From CAWCUZ01 sp963798795 (GTDB taxonomy: Bacteria; Acidobacteriota; Vicinamibacteria; Vicinamibacterales; SCN-69-37): a stretch of 64,000 nt of DNA. Positions within the stretch are counted from its first letter, which is position 1. Each line of letters opens with the position of its first letter. Under the pieces are notes generated by a model, which was not told where the DNA came from, ran no database searches, and saw nothing but the letters and a program-made list of their open reading frames with translations. Both the position numbers and the translations under genes were made by a program. Where the stretch lies: assembly GCA_963798795.1 (NCBI GenBank), contig CAWCUZ010000001.1:186001-250000 (forward strand), written 5' to 3'. Shown here piece after piece: positions 8,689 through 15,309 of the stretch.

Positions 8689-9762
8689 ATGGGCCGGCGC
8701 AAGTCGCGCTTTCTTCGCAAGCCGATCGAACCGTTCGCCGTCGTCAGCGGCGCCACGGCCGACGACGTGCTGTCGCGGATGGAGAAGATCTCGTTCCAGG
8801 GGCGGAACCTGGCGACGGCGCGCCGCATCTGGGAAAAGATGCTCGGCAGCAACGCCACGATCTTCCTCGGTACGGCCGGCGCGCTCACGGCCGGCGGGAT
8901 GCGGATGGCGATCGCGCACCTCATCGAGCACCGCTACGTCGACTGCCTCGTGTCCACGGGCGCCAATCTCTACCACGACCTGCACGAAACGCGCGGCCGC
9001 CGGCACTTCATCGGCACGCCGCAGATCGACGACGCGGCACTGGCCGCCGAGCGGATCGACCGCGTCTACGACACGCTGGTCAGCGAGGACGAGTTCAGCA
9101 AGAACGACGAGTGGATTGCGGCCTTCACGCTCAAGCTCGAGAAGCGGCCCTACACCACGCGCGAGTTCCTGTACCGGCTGGGCGAGTACCTGTGGCAGGA
9201 GACGACCAATCACGGCGTCCTGACGGCGGCGTACCGCGCCAACGTGCCCATCTACTGCCCGGCCATCGCGGACTCGTCGATCGGCATGGGCATTTCCCAG
9301 GCGCGGCACCGCGATGCGGCGGCCGGGCAGATTGATGTGATCGCCGACATCATCGAGTCCTCGAACATCGTCATCGCGACGCCCGGCACTGCGACCGTGG
9401 TGCTGGGCGGCGGGACGCCCAAGAACTTCATCAACCAGGCGAGCGTGCAGGCCGAGTTCTACGACGACCGGATCGGCGGCCACAAGTTCGCGCTCCAGAT
9501 CGTGACCGACGTCCCGCACTTCGGCGGCGCGAGCGGCTCGAGCCTGGAGGAGGCGCAGAGCTGGGGCAAGCTGTCGATCGAATCGGAGCGGGTCACCGTG
9601 CAGGCGGACGTCACCCTGGCCCTCCCGCTGCTCGTCACCGCGCTCGAGACCGCCGCCGGCGACGCCGTGGCGAAGCGGAACCGGCCGGAGTTCGACCCGT
9701 CGGGGCCGCAACTGGTCGTCAACGGCCAGCCGCTGCCGGAGCATCGCTACCAGGAGCCCTGA
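8689..9762 (+). CDS. speY: Deoxyhypusine synthase-family protein, probable (homo)spermidine-type polyamine enzyme
   Basis: A 357-residue member of the deoxyhypusine synthase family (COG1899). Bacteria lack eIF5A, and bacterial members are implicated in transferring aminobutyl groups between polyamines. The NAD-binding Rossmann parts are visible (IFLGTAGALTAGGMRMAI, LVSTGANLYHDLHE). The catalytic lysine that forms the enzyme-imine intermediate is kept in EEAQSWGKLSIES (Lys294). The stop overlaps the agmatinase start by one base, so putrescine production and its use are coupled. The exact product (homospermidine, spermidine or other) is inference, and the symbol is tentative. Confidence 0.85.
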   Translation: MGRRKSRFLRKPIEPFAVVSGATADDVLSRMEKISFQGRNLATARRIWEKMLGSNATIFLGTAGALTAGGMRMAIAHLIEHRYVDCLVSTGANLYHDLHETRGRRHFIGTPQIDDAALAAERIDRVYDTLVSEDEFSKNDEWIAAFTLKLEKRPYTTREFLYRLGEYLWQETTNHGVLTAAYRANVPIYCPAIADSSIGMGISQARHRDAAAGQIDVIADIIESSNIVIATPGTATVVLGGGTPKNFINQASVQAEFYDDRIGGHKFALQIVTDVPHFGGASGSSLEEAQSWGKLSIESERVTVQADVTLALPLLVTALETAAGDAVAKRNRPEFDPSGPQLVVNGQPLPEHRYQEP

Positions 9763-10661
9763 TGCCGCTGCCGCTCCACTACGACCGGCTGCAGCCTCAC
9801 CAGTTCGGCGGCGCGCTGCCCGAGATGCGCGACTTCGACGCGTCGGAGGCCATCATCCTGCCAATCCCGTTCGAGCGGACGACGTTGTACGGCGCGGGTA
9901 CGCGCAACGGCCCGCGCGAGCTGCTCGTCGCTTCGTCGCAGGTCGAGCTCTGGGACGAGGAGATCGGGATCGACGTGCACGGCCGCGGCATGTTCACGCT
10001 GCCGGAAATGGACCTGAGCAGCGAGCCGCTGCCGGCGGCGATGATGCGCGTCGAGCGCACGGCGGACGAGATTCTGGCGCGCGGCAAGTTCCTGGTGGCG
10101 CTCGGCGGCGAGCACTCAATCACGTCGGCGCTGGTGTCAGCGGCGGCAGCCCGGAATCCCGGCCTCAGCGTGCTCCAGATCGACGCGCACGCGGACCTGC
10201 GCGATACCTACCAGGGGCAGCGCCACAGCCACGCGTGCGCCATGCGGCGCACCCTGGAGTTCGCGCCCATCGTGCAGGTGGGCATCCGCAACATCTCGTC
10301 CGATGAGGCTCGCGTCGTCCCCACGCTCGCGACGACGATCTTCTACGACTGGAACATGCGCGAGATGCCCGACTGGATCGACCGCGTCGTTCACGCGCTG
10401 TCGGACGTCGTGTACATCACGATCGATTTGGATGGCCTGGAGCCGGGCCTGATGCCGGCCGTCGGCACGCCCGAGCCAGGCGGCCTGTCGTGGCGCGAGG
10501 CCACGGCCCTGCTCCGCCGCACCTTCGAGCGCCGTCGCGTCGTCGCCTGCGACGTGGTGGAGTTGTGCCCGATCCCGGGGATGATCGCGCCGAATTTCAC
10601 GGCGGCGCGGCTGGTGTACAAGCTGCTAACGTACCGCTCCGGGGCCGGCCAAGGTCGATAA
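9762..10661 (+). CDS. speB: Agmatinase (ureohydrolase family)
   Basis: Hydrolyses agmatine to putrescine and urea with a dinuclear manganese centre. 299 residues with all metal-ligand blocks: ALGGEHSITSALV, LQIDAHADLRDTYQG, YITIDLDGLEPGLMPAVGTP and EPGGLSW. The GTPEPGG pattern fits agmatinases better than arginases. Its ATG overlaps the upstream stop (TGATG), giving tight coupling with the deoxyhypusine-synthase-like gene. No arginine decarboxylase is present in the window, so agmatine must come from elsewhere. Confidence 0.9.
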   Translation: MPLPLHYDRLQPHQFGGALPEMRDFDASEAIILPIPFERTTLYGAGTRNGPRELLVASSQVELWDEEIGIDVHGRGMFTLPEMDLSSEPLPAAMMRVERTADEILARGKFLVALGGEHSITSALVSAAAARNPGLSVLQIDAHADLRDTYQGQRHSHACAMRRTLEFAPIVQVGIRNISSDEARVVPTLATTIFYDWNMREMPDWIDRVVHALSDVVYITIDLDGLEPGLMPAVGTPEPGGLSWREATALLRRTFERRRVVACDVVELCPIPGMIAPNFTAARLVYKLLTYRSGAGQGR

Positions 10662-10683
10662 GTGCTTTGGAGTACCAATCAGG

Positions 10684-10705
10684 TACCACCGGACCCCGGT
10701 TGGTA
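10684..10705 (+). terminator. Hairpin after the agmatinase gene
   Basis: TACCACCGG, loop ACC, then CCGGTTGGTA forms a 9-bp stem with one bulge starting 23 bases after the speB stop. No T-run follows, so it would be a Rho-assisted or RNA-stabilising hairpin rather than a classic intrinsic terminator. Confidence 0.35.
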
Positions 10706-10754
10706 TGGCCTGAGGCAGGATACTGGAGCGAACCATCGCCACAATGGAGGTCAC

Positions 10755-11099
10755 ATGAAGCTGTTCAAGCACCTCGGCTTCCTCGTATTCGCCGTCGCGG
10801 CTCTGCTGCCAGCGCGAACTGTAGGTGCGGCCCCAGGCGCCCTTTCGTGCCCGGATTTCCACAGCTACGTCAGCTACGATACCGCAGAACCGATCTGCGC
10901 CCAGTCCGGGTGGGAAATCTGGATCGACCCACCGTACTGTCCATCCCAGGAATGTTCGATGGGGTCTTTCTGCAGTGAGGCCGAAGCGCTGTGCGCGGAT
11001 CTGTGTTTTCCGGACCCGATGGACGATTTGTGCAGCTACTGTCCCGATCAGAATTTCCCAGAAGGCAACTGTACCTATGAATGCGCGTGCGGATGGTAG
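10755..11099 (+). CDS. Small secreted cysteine-rich protein
   Basis: A 114-residue protein with an exact GGAGG Shine-Dalgarno (10746-10750) four bases before ATG. A signal peptide (MKLFKHLGFLVFAVAALLPA) ends near VGAAPG. The mature part of about 85 residues carries twelve cysteines, many in closely spaced pairs (PYCPSQEC, CSEAEALCADLC, CSYCP, YECACGW), with many Asp/Glu/Pro. This suggests a disulphide-stabilised exported domain or a metal site. I recognise no family. It opens the accessory stretch downstream of speB; its last 23 bases overlap the degraded VWFA gene. Confidence 0.7.
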   Translation: MKLFKHLGFLVFAVAALLPARTVGAAPGALSCPDFHSYVSYDTAEPICAQSGWEIWIDPPYCPSQECSMGSFCSEAEALCADLCFPDPMDDLCSYCPDQNFPEGNCTYECACGW

Positions 11100-11503
11100 G
11101 TCTGACGGCTTGACCGACCGGTGCGGTGCATTCATCGGGGTTTGGATCTGCCTGACTGCTCTGGCAGGGACATGGGCGCAGGCCCAGCAGCGGCAAACGT
11201 TCCGCGCGCGGTCGGATGCCGTATCGGTTGACGTGTCGGTCCGGAATGAGGGTCGCCCGGTGCGCGGCCTCGGGCCAGAGGACTTCGTCGTCAAAGACCG
11301 GGGGATCGATCAAGAAGTCCGCAGCGTGTCTCGCGATGATCTCCCTCTGGATATCACCCTGCTGGTTGACGTGAGCAGCGGCTTTCGCGCGTCGAGATTC
11401 GAACTCGGCCTCGGCTGGCTTGGCTGGGAATCAGCGCCTGGTCCACATTCGCGGGCACAGTGAATATGAGGTGCTGAATCGACGCGGATATTTCGGTTGC
11501 TGA
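11077..11503 (+). pseudogene. VWFA-related acidobacterial protein, internally deleted
   Basis: The N-terminal part reads like the VWFA-related acidobacterial family (TIGR03436): a signal peptide ending TWAQAQQ, then VDVSVRNEGRPVRGLGPEDF and DLPLDITLLVDVSSG, the metal-site strand of the VWA domain. Homology stops near 11390. About 30 bases later, in the +1 frame, a segment reads NQRLVHIRGHSEYEVLNRRGYF then stop (11501-11503), which looks like the usual C-terminal end of the same family (strand plus RRGYF). So both ends remain and the middle, roughly 150-200 residues, is missing. The start is ATG 11077 or TTG 11110. Confidence 0.65.
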
Positions 11504-11570
11504 CCGTCAGGCGCGTCGTAGGAAATCGTCGTAGGAGGATTGACGACCAGATCGGTTTCGGTGTAGCTTT

Positions 11571-11652
11571 CCCGCTCCCGCTCCCGCTCCCGCTCCCGCT
11601 CCCGCTCCCGCTCCCGCTCCCGCTCCCGCTCCCGCTCCCGCTCCCGCTCCCG
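11571..11652. repeat. Perfect hexanucleotide microsatellite (CCCGCT)n
   Basis: 82 bases of uninterrupted CCCGCT, 13.7 units, ending six bases before the Shine-Dalgarno (GAGGAGG, 11658-11664) of the ribbon-helix-helix gene. Read as protein it would give Pro-Leu or Glu-Arg repeats, but no reading frame through it shows other signs of coding. Copy-number change would alter the spacing between any promoter upstream and the gene. Confidence 0.95.
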
Positions 11653-11671
11653 GCCATGAGGAGGTGCGGTC

Positions 11672-11896
11672 ATGGGGCGTCAGTTGCACGTCTGGTTGGG
11701 TGAGAAGGACTACCAGAAATTGAGACGCGTCGCCGCACAGGAGTGCGAGGCCATGACGACGCTCGTGAGGCGCGCGGTTCGATCCTGGCTTGCGCACACG
11801 GACTTGGAGCAATCGGCGAGCGGCGCGACCCGATCGTCGGTGCGTCCGGACGTCGCGGGAATGGCGATGAGCAGTCGTCGTTCGCGAAGCGACTGA
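11672..11896 (+). CDS. Ribbon-helix-helix (CopG/Arc-like) small protein
   Basis: A 74-residue protein. The first 42 residues fit a ribbon-helix-helix DNA-binding fold: a beta strand RQLHVWLGE, helix KDYQKLRRVAAQE, a turn, then helix MTTLVRRAVRSWLAHT. The rest is Ser/Arg-rich and probably unstructured. GAGGAGG lies seven bases before ATG, a strong ribosome site. Such proteins are often antitoxins or autoregulators, but no toxin gene is adjacent. The microsatellite just upstream sits where its operator or leader would be. Confidence 0.65.
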   Translation: MGRQLHVWLGEKDYQKLRRVAAQECEAMTTLVRRAVRSWLAHTDLEQSASGATRSSVRPDVAGMAMSSRRSRSD

Positions 11897-11935
11897 ACAC
11901 ATCCTGGAAGTGCCCTTGGGAGCGCGTCTCTGAGA

Positions 11936-12448
11936 ATGGAGGCCGCACTGGAGCGACAAGACCGAATCCGCCTGGCCATGGACGGCGTTGTGGGGGCCGC
12001 GATGATCGCGGCCGCATGCGTGCTCATCTTCGTCAATGTGACAGGTCGCGGGACCGTCCGTAGATTCCAGCCGCCGGTGTACGCTGTTGGCGGCACGCTC
12101 GATGCGATTCCGGCAGACGTTACAGGCCCGTCCGCTTCGCTGGTTCTTTTCGTGCGGGTCGGCTGTCCCTTCTGCGAACAGAGCATGGACTTCTACCGGC
12201 GATTGGCGCAACGTTCGCGGCATGTGCGGCTGGTGGTTGCGGGTCGTGAGGAGCCGAGCGCGTTGCAGTAGTATGTCGACAACCATCAGTTCCGGCCGGA
12301 CGCGGTGTTTTCGATCGGCAAGGCGGCGGTGAAGATCTCTGGCACCCCGACGCTGGTCCTCGTGGACGAGAACCGTGTGGTGCGTGCTGTGTGGACTGGT
12401 CTACTCGACGAGAAGGGCCAGACACAGGTGTTGGCGGCTGCGCAATAG
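11936..12448 (+). pseudogene. Membrane-anchored thioredoxin-fold protein with internal amber stop
   Basis: One reading frame of 171 codons interrupted by TAG at 12269-12271. Before it: an N-terminal membrane anchor (residues about 15-35, GVVGAAMIAAACVLIFVNV) and a redox motif VGCPFCEQSMDFY (CPFC). After it, in the same frame: YVDNHQFRPDAVFSIGK and KISGTPTLVLVDENR, the cis-Pro strand and beta sheet of a TlpA/thioredoxin domain, ending at TAG 12446-12448. The amber codon would cut off half the fold. The next gene's ATG directly abuts the true end, as expected for an old operon. Nonsense mutation or a base-call error are both possible. Confidence 0.7.
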
Positions 12449-13483
12449 ATGACGGTCGCAGTTGGTGGGGGCCGGAGCGTCGCCCGCAGGGTCGCGGTTG
12501 TCGTGTTGGCCGCGGCGTGCGCGGGAGCCGCGAAATCACCCGGGCAGGCCACCTCGAGTGCTGCCCTGTTCGGACTCTACCGCGCGCGAGACTACGCGGA
12601 GTTTCAGGCGGGTCTGCGTGGAGTTCAGGATTGGCACGCCTTCATTGACGGGGTCAAGCGTCAGTTCGACGGCTGGCCGCCGGCTGTTGGCTCGGCCTTC
12701 GTTCTGGAAGCGGCGGCGGAAATTCCGGCCTATCCGAAGGCACGAGATGATAGAGAGGCCTCCGTCCTGCATGTTGCGCACGTCATTCGCCGGTTTCCGG
12801 GGGACGTCCGGTTCCGGTTGGCGCGGCTTCGACGCCTGGAGCGCGCCGTCTATTCCTATTTGTACGTCGGCTACATCCGCGCGTCGAATCCCAACCCGGT
12901 CGGGGACCACGAAGCCGTTTCATTGAGACAGGGCGTCCAGAGGATGCTCGAGATCAGCGAGGAGTTCGAGCAACTCTCGTCGGATCCGGCCGTCCGGGTC
13001 GAGGCTCTGCTCCGGGCGGGATTCTGGCGCGCCGCAGGCGGGAAGAAGGACGAGGCGCTGGTGCCGCTGCGGCAGGTTCAAGCGCTCACCCAGGACGGGT
13101 CTGACGACTGGGACCTGTACCTGACGATGCTCTTTCAGGGGCGCGCGCTGGCGGACCTGGGGCGGACCGACGAGGCGGTCGCCGCGTACCGCGCCGCCGT
13201 CAACGCCTGGCCCGCAGGCGAAACCGCGCGCACCGCCCTCGCCGCCAGCCTCTACACCGCCGGGTCGCGCGACGAGGCCGTGTCGATTGTGAACAGCCTG
13301 CTTCTCTCAGGCCCGCCCGCTGGCCGCGATCCGTGGATGTGGTTCCCGTACGGGGACTACCGGTTCTGGGAAGAACGACGCGACGCGTTGCGACGGGAAG
13401 TTACACGGCAGAAGGCAGAAGGCAGAAGGCAGAAGGCAGAAGGCAGAAGGCAGAAGGCAGAAGTGAGGAGTAGGAAGCCGTAG
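12449..13483 (+). CDS. Exported TPR-like protein with repeat-derived C-terminus
   Basis: 344 residues. A signal peptide or anchor (about 12-30, VAVVVLAAACAGAA) is followed by helical repeats: LERAVYSYLYVGYIRAS, RVEALLRAGFWRAAGGKKDEAL and LFQGRALADLGRTDEAVAAYRAAVNAWPAGETA, the last a clear TPR unit. ATG immediately follows the upstream stop. The last 25 or so residues (RQKAEGR repeated) are encoded by a 7-bp AGAAGGC array, so the original stop was probably lost when the array expanded or inserted. Role unknown; it may have worked with the upstream redox protein. Confidence 0.65.
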   Translation: MTVAVGGGRSVARRVAVVVLAAACAGAAKSPGQATSSAALFGLYRARDYAEFQAGLRGVQDWHAFIDGVKRQFDGWPPAVGSAFVLEAAAEIPAYPKARDDREASVLHVAHVIRRFPGDVRFRLARLRRLERAVYSYLYVGYIRASNPNPVGDHEAVSLRQGVQRMLEISEEFEQLSSDPAVRVEALLRAGFWRAAGGKKDEALVPLRQVQALTQDGSDDWDLYLTMLFQGRALADLGRTDEAVAAYRAAVNAWPAGETARTALAASLYTAGSRDEAVSIVNSLLLSGPPAGRDPWMWFPYGDYRFWEERRDALRREVTRQKAEGRRQKAEGRRQKAEVRSRKP

Positions 13484-13524
13484 GCAGGCGCCAGAACGTT
13501 CCGCCCTTCTGCCTTCTGCCGTGT
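13403..13524. terminator. AGAAGGC array with 20-bp inverted partner between convergent genes
   Basis: Seven perfect CAGAAGG units plus a partial one (13409-13463). The left end ACACGGCAGAAGGCAGAAGG (13403-13422) is exactly inverted at 13505-13524. The two arms can pair across about 80 bases between the convergent TPR and YfgM-like genes, giving a bidirectional terminator. The array itself is translated as the tail of the TPR gene. Confidence 0.75.
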
Positions 13525-13525
13525 C

Positions 13526-14248
13526 TCAGCTAATCAACGTCAGCTGCTGTCTCGCCTCGGCGACGTAGTTCGAGTTCGGGAACTCGTCGACGACGCGCTT
13601 GAAGGCGGCGCGGGCTTCCTCGGTCTTCCCCGCCTTGAGCGAGACGCGCGCGAGCTGCATCAGGACGCCGTCGACCGGCATCGGGCCGTCACGGTCGGCG
13701 GCCAGATCCGTGTAGACCTTGATCGCCTGGTCGTACTTCTTCTGCGCGGCCAGCGCCTCGCCGAGGCCCATGCGGGCCGCGCCGACGTAGATCGACTTGC
13801 CGCCGCTCGCGACGACGTCGGTGAACCCGGCTTCCGCCTGGTCGTACCGCCCGAGCGCAAGGAGCATCGCGGCGGCCTGGTATTTCCCGGCCAGGCCAGC
13901 CGGCGTGGACGGATACGCGGCGGCTACCTTCTGGAACGCCCCGAGCGCCGCCTCGTCGCGCGCCTGCTCGGTCGGGTAGGTGCCCGCCGCCTGCTGCGCG
14001 CCCGGCACGGTCGGCGGCGGCGCGATCTGCGCCGTGGCGATCGTCAGCGCCTCGCCGAGCATCCCGCTCGCCTGGTCGTAGCGGTGGTTCCGCCACATGA
14101 AGTAGCCGACCACGGCGATGACGACCACCGCAAGGATGGTGACGCCGGTGACCACGCGCCTCTGGTTGTCCTGCACCCACGTGCTGACCCGCGCCACGGT
14201 CACGGCGAATTCGTTCTGTTTGAGCTGGTGTCGTTGCTGTCTCTTCAT
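13526..14248 (-). CDS. YfgM-like membrane-anchored TPR protein
   Basis: 240 residues: a short basic cytoplasmic N-terminus (MKRQQRHQLKQNEFA), one transmembrane helix (about 34-52, VVTGVTILAVVVIAVVGYF) and a periplasmic TPR-like domain (EAALGAFQKVAAAYPSTPAG, MLLALGRYDQAEAGF, KKYDQAIKVYTDLA, AGKTEEARAAFKRVVDEFPNS). This architecture matches the YfgM/TPR_21 family, linked to periplasmic chaperone work near the Sec translocon. A tRNA-Arg gene lies upstream on the same strand, separated by a degenerate repeat block. Confidence 0.75.
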   Translation of the reverse strand: MKRQQRHQLKQNEFAVTVARVSTWVQDNQRRVVTGVTILAVVVIAVVGYFMWRNHRYDQASGMLGEALTIATAQIAPPPTVPGAQQAAGTYPTEQARDEAALGAFQKVAAAYPSTPAGLAGKYQAAAMLLALGRYDQAEAGFTDVVASGGKSIYVGAARMGLGEALAAQKKYDQAIKVYTDLAADRDGPMPVDGVLMQLARVSLKAGKTEEARAAFKRVVDEFPNSNYVAEARQQLTLIS

Positions 14249-14250
14249 GG

Positions 14251-14339
14251 TCCGATTGTCGATGTCCGATTGCCGATCCGATTGCCGATAGTCGATCGCC
14301 GATCCGATTGCCGATGGTCGATTGCCGCTGGCCGATAAT
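14251..14339. repeat. Degenerate short-period repeat TCCGATTGCCGAT
   Basis: About 89 bases of imperfect 11-15 base units built from CGATTGCCGAT (for example TCCGATTGCCGATCCGATTG). It fills the gap between tRNA-Arg and the start of the YfgM-like gene. Same style as other intergenic repeats in this window but a different unit. Confidence 0.8.
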
Positions 14340-14342
14340 CTA

Positions 14343-14419
14343 TGGCGCGCCCGGCCCGAGTCGAACGGGCGACCCCCGCCTTAGGAGGGCGGTGCTCTAT
14401 CCATCTGAGCTACGGGCGC
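14343..14419 (-). tRNA. tRNA-Arg, anticodon CCT
   Basis: 77 bases with the 3' CCA encoded. Acceptor stem GCGCCCG/CGGGCGC, D-arm GTAGCTCAGATGGATAGAGC, anticodon stem-loop CCGCC-CTCCTAA-GGCGG giving CCT, and T-arm GCCCG-TTCGACT-CGGGC. Reads AGG codons. Confidence 0.96.
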
Positions 14420-14424
14420 CGGAC

Positions 14425-14952
14425 TCAATACTTCAGGATGGCGCTCCGATCTGTTCGCCCGGCAACCGCTCCCGGCCGTTGAGCGCCACGAGCTCGATCA
14501 GGAACTGCATGCCGCGACTTGTCCGCCCAGCGCCCGGACCAGGCCACAGTGGCCGCCGCCGTGCCGCCCGTCGCCAGCAGGTCGTCCACGACCAGCACCT
14601 GCTGCCCCGGCGCGACGGCGTCCTCGTGGATCTCGAGCGAGTCGGACCCGTACTCCAGCGAGTAGTGCGCCTTGCGCGTCTGCGCCGGCAGCTTGCCCAG
14701 CTTGCGCACGGGCGCGAACCCGCGCTGAGCCGATCGGCCACCGCCGACCCGAAGATGAACCCGCGGCTCTCGATGCCGACCACGAGCCCGACGCCGTCCT
14801 GCTGATACGGCGCCGCCATCGCGTCGACCGCCATCCGGAAGCCGTCGGGATCCTTGATGCAGCGTGGTGACGTCGTAGAACAGGATGCCGGGCTTCGGAA
14901 AATCCGGCACGTGTCGGATGCGGTCTTTGAGCTGCTTCTCCAGGTCCGTCAC
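14425..14952 (-). pseudogene. apt: Adenine phosphoribosyltransferase, frame-disrupted
   Basis: Salvages adenine to AMP using PRPP. All parts are present but spread over three frames: DLEKQLKDRIRHVPDFPKPG and FYDVTT (from GTG 14952), then MAVDAMAAPY and VGIESRGFIFGSAVADRL, then KLPAQTRKAHYSLEYGSD and LVVDDLLATGGTAAA (the PRPP-binding site), then FLIELVALNGRERLPGEQIG and a final ILKY at 14425. At least four single-base shifts are needed, e.g. one extra C near 14866 and one missing T near 14730. Such density in a conserved gene suggests sequence errors rather than decay. Confidence 0.88.
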
Positions 14953-14968
14953 GCACGCTCCCGCTGAG

Positions 14969-15241
14969 TCATCCGATCCTGAATCCCGCCAATCCGCCTG
15001 CGGGCGCCTCGTCCCGCCGGTCGACGTCGTCGATGCGCGCGCCCGGCGGCCCGCGCCGAAGCCGCCGCTCGAACCGCTCGACGGCCTCCCGGTCCCCTTC
15101 GACGAACGCCTCCACGCGCCCATCGGGCAGGTTCGTCGCCCAGCCGCTCAACCCCTCGGCCGAGGCCGCTTCCCAGGTGAAATGCCGGAACCCGACGCCC
15201 TGGACGCGGCCGCTGACGAGATATCGGCGCGCGACCGGCAC
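14969..15241 (-). CDS. acyP: Acylphosphatase
   Basis: 90 residues, the usual size. The catalytic pattern is intact: YLVSGRVQGVGFRHFTWEAA holds the phosphate-binding loop and Arg, and LSGWATNLPDGRVEAFVEG holds the catalytic Asn. Hydrolyses acyl phosphates such as acetyl- and carbamoyl-phosphate in the cytoplasm. The start is GTG 15241; a TATACT hexamer on the same strand ends six bases before it, so the mRNA may be leaderless. It sits intact between two frame-damaged genes. Confidence 0.93.
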   Translation of the reverse strand: MPVARRYLVSGRVQGVGFRHFTWEAASAEGLSGWATNLPDGRVEAFVEGDREAVERFERRLRRGPPGARIDDVDRRDEAPAGGLAGFRIG

Positions 15242-15247
15242 TTCTCA

Positions 15248-15253
15248 AGTATA
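15248..15253 (-). promoter_or_regulatory. Candidate -10 hexamer of acyP
   Basis: TATACT on the reverse strand, exactly six bases before GTG 15241, which would place the transcript start on the initiation codon. No good -35 box is visible. Confidence 0.35.
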
Positions 15254-15290
15254 GGGCTTTGGGCTCTCGGCTCTGGGCGGCCGAAAGCCC
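15254..15290. terminator. Hairpin between the VPS10-type gene and acyP
   Basis: GGGCTTT (15254-15260) is inverted as AAAGCCC (15284-15290) around a low-complexity loop of GGGCTC-like words. It lies 20 bases after the stop of the VPS10-type gene on the reverse strand and may end its transcript. Confidence 0.4.
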
Positions 15291-15309
15291 AGCGCCTGGT
15301 GCCCAGCGC

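Noticed and set aside
11497..11703. A frame encoding long Pro-Leu repeats, and the opposite-strand Glu-Arg or Gly-Ser repeats
   Set aside because: The repeats are only the six translations of the CCCGCT microsatellite; no ribosome site or other coding sign is present.
13403..13470. CRISPR array at the AGAAGGC repeats (also 19.8 and 37.4 kb)
   Set aside because: The units are 7 bases with no spacers and no cas genes nearby.
10662..13500. A toxin-antitoxin pair or prophage remnant around the ribbon-helix-helix gene
   Set aside because: No toxin-like gene, integrase, phage gene or attachment repeat is adjacent.
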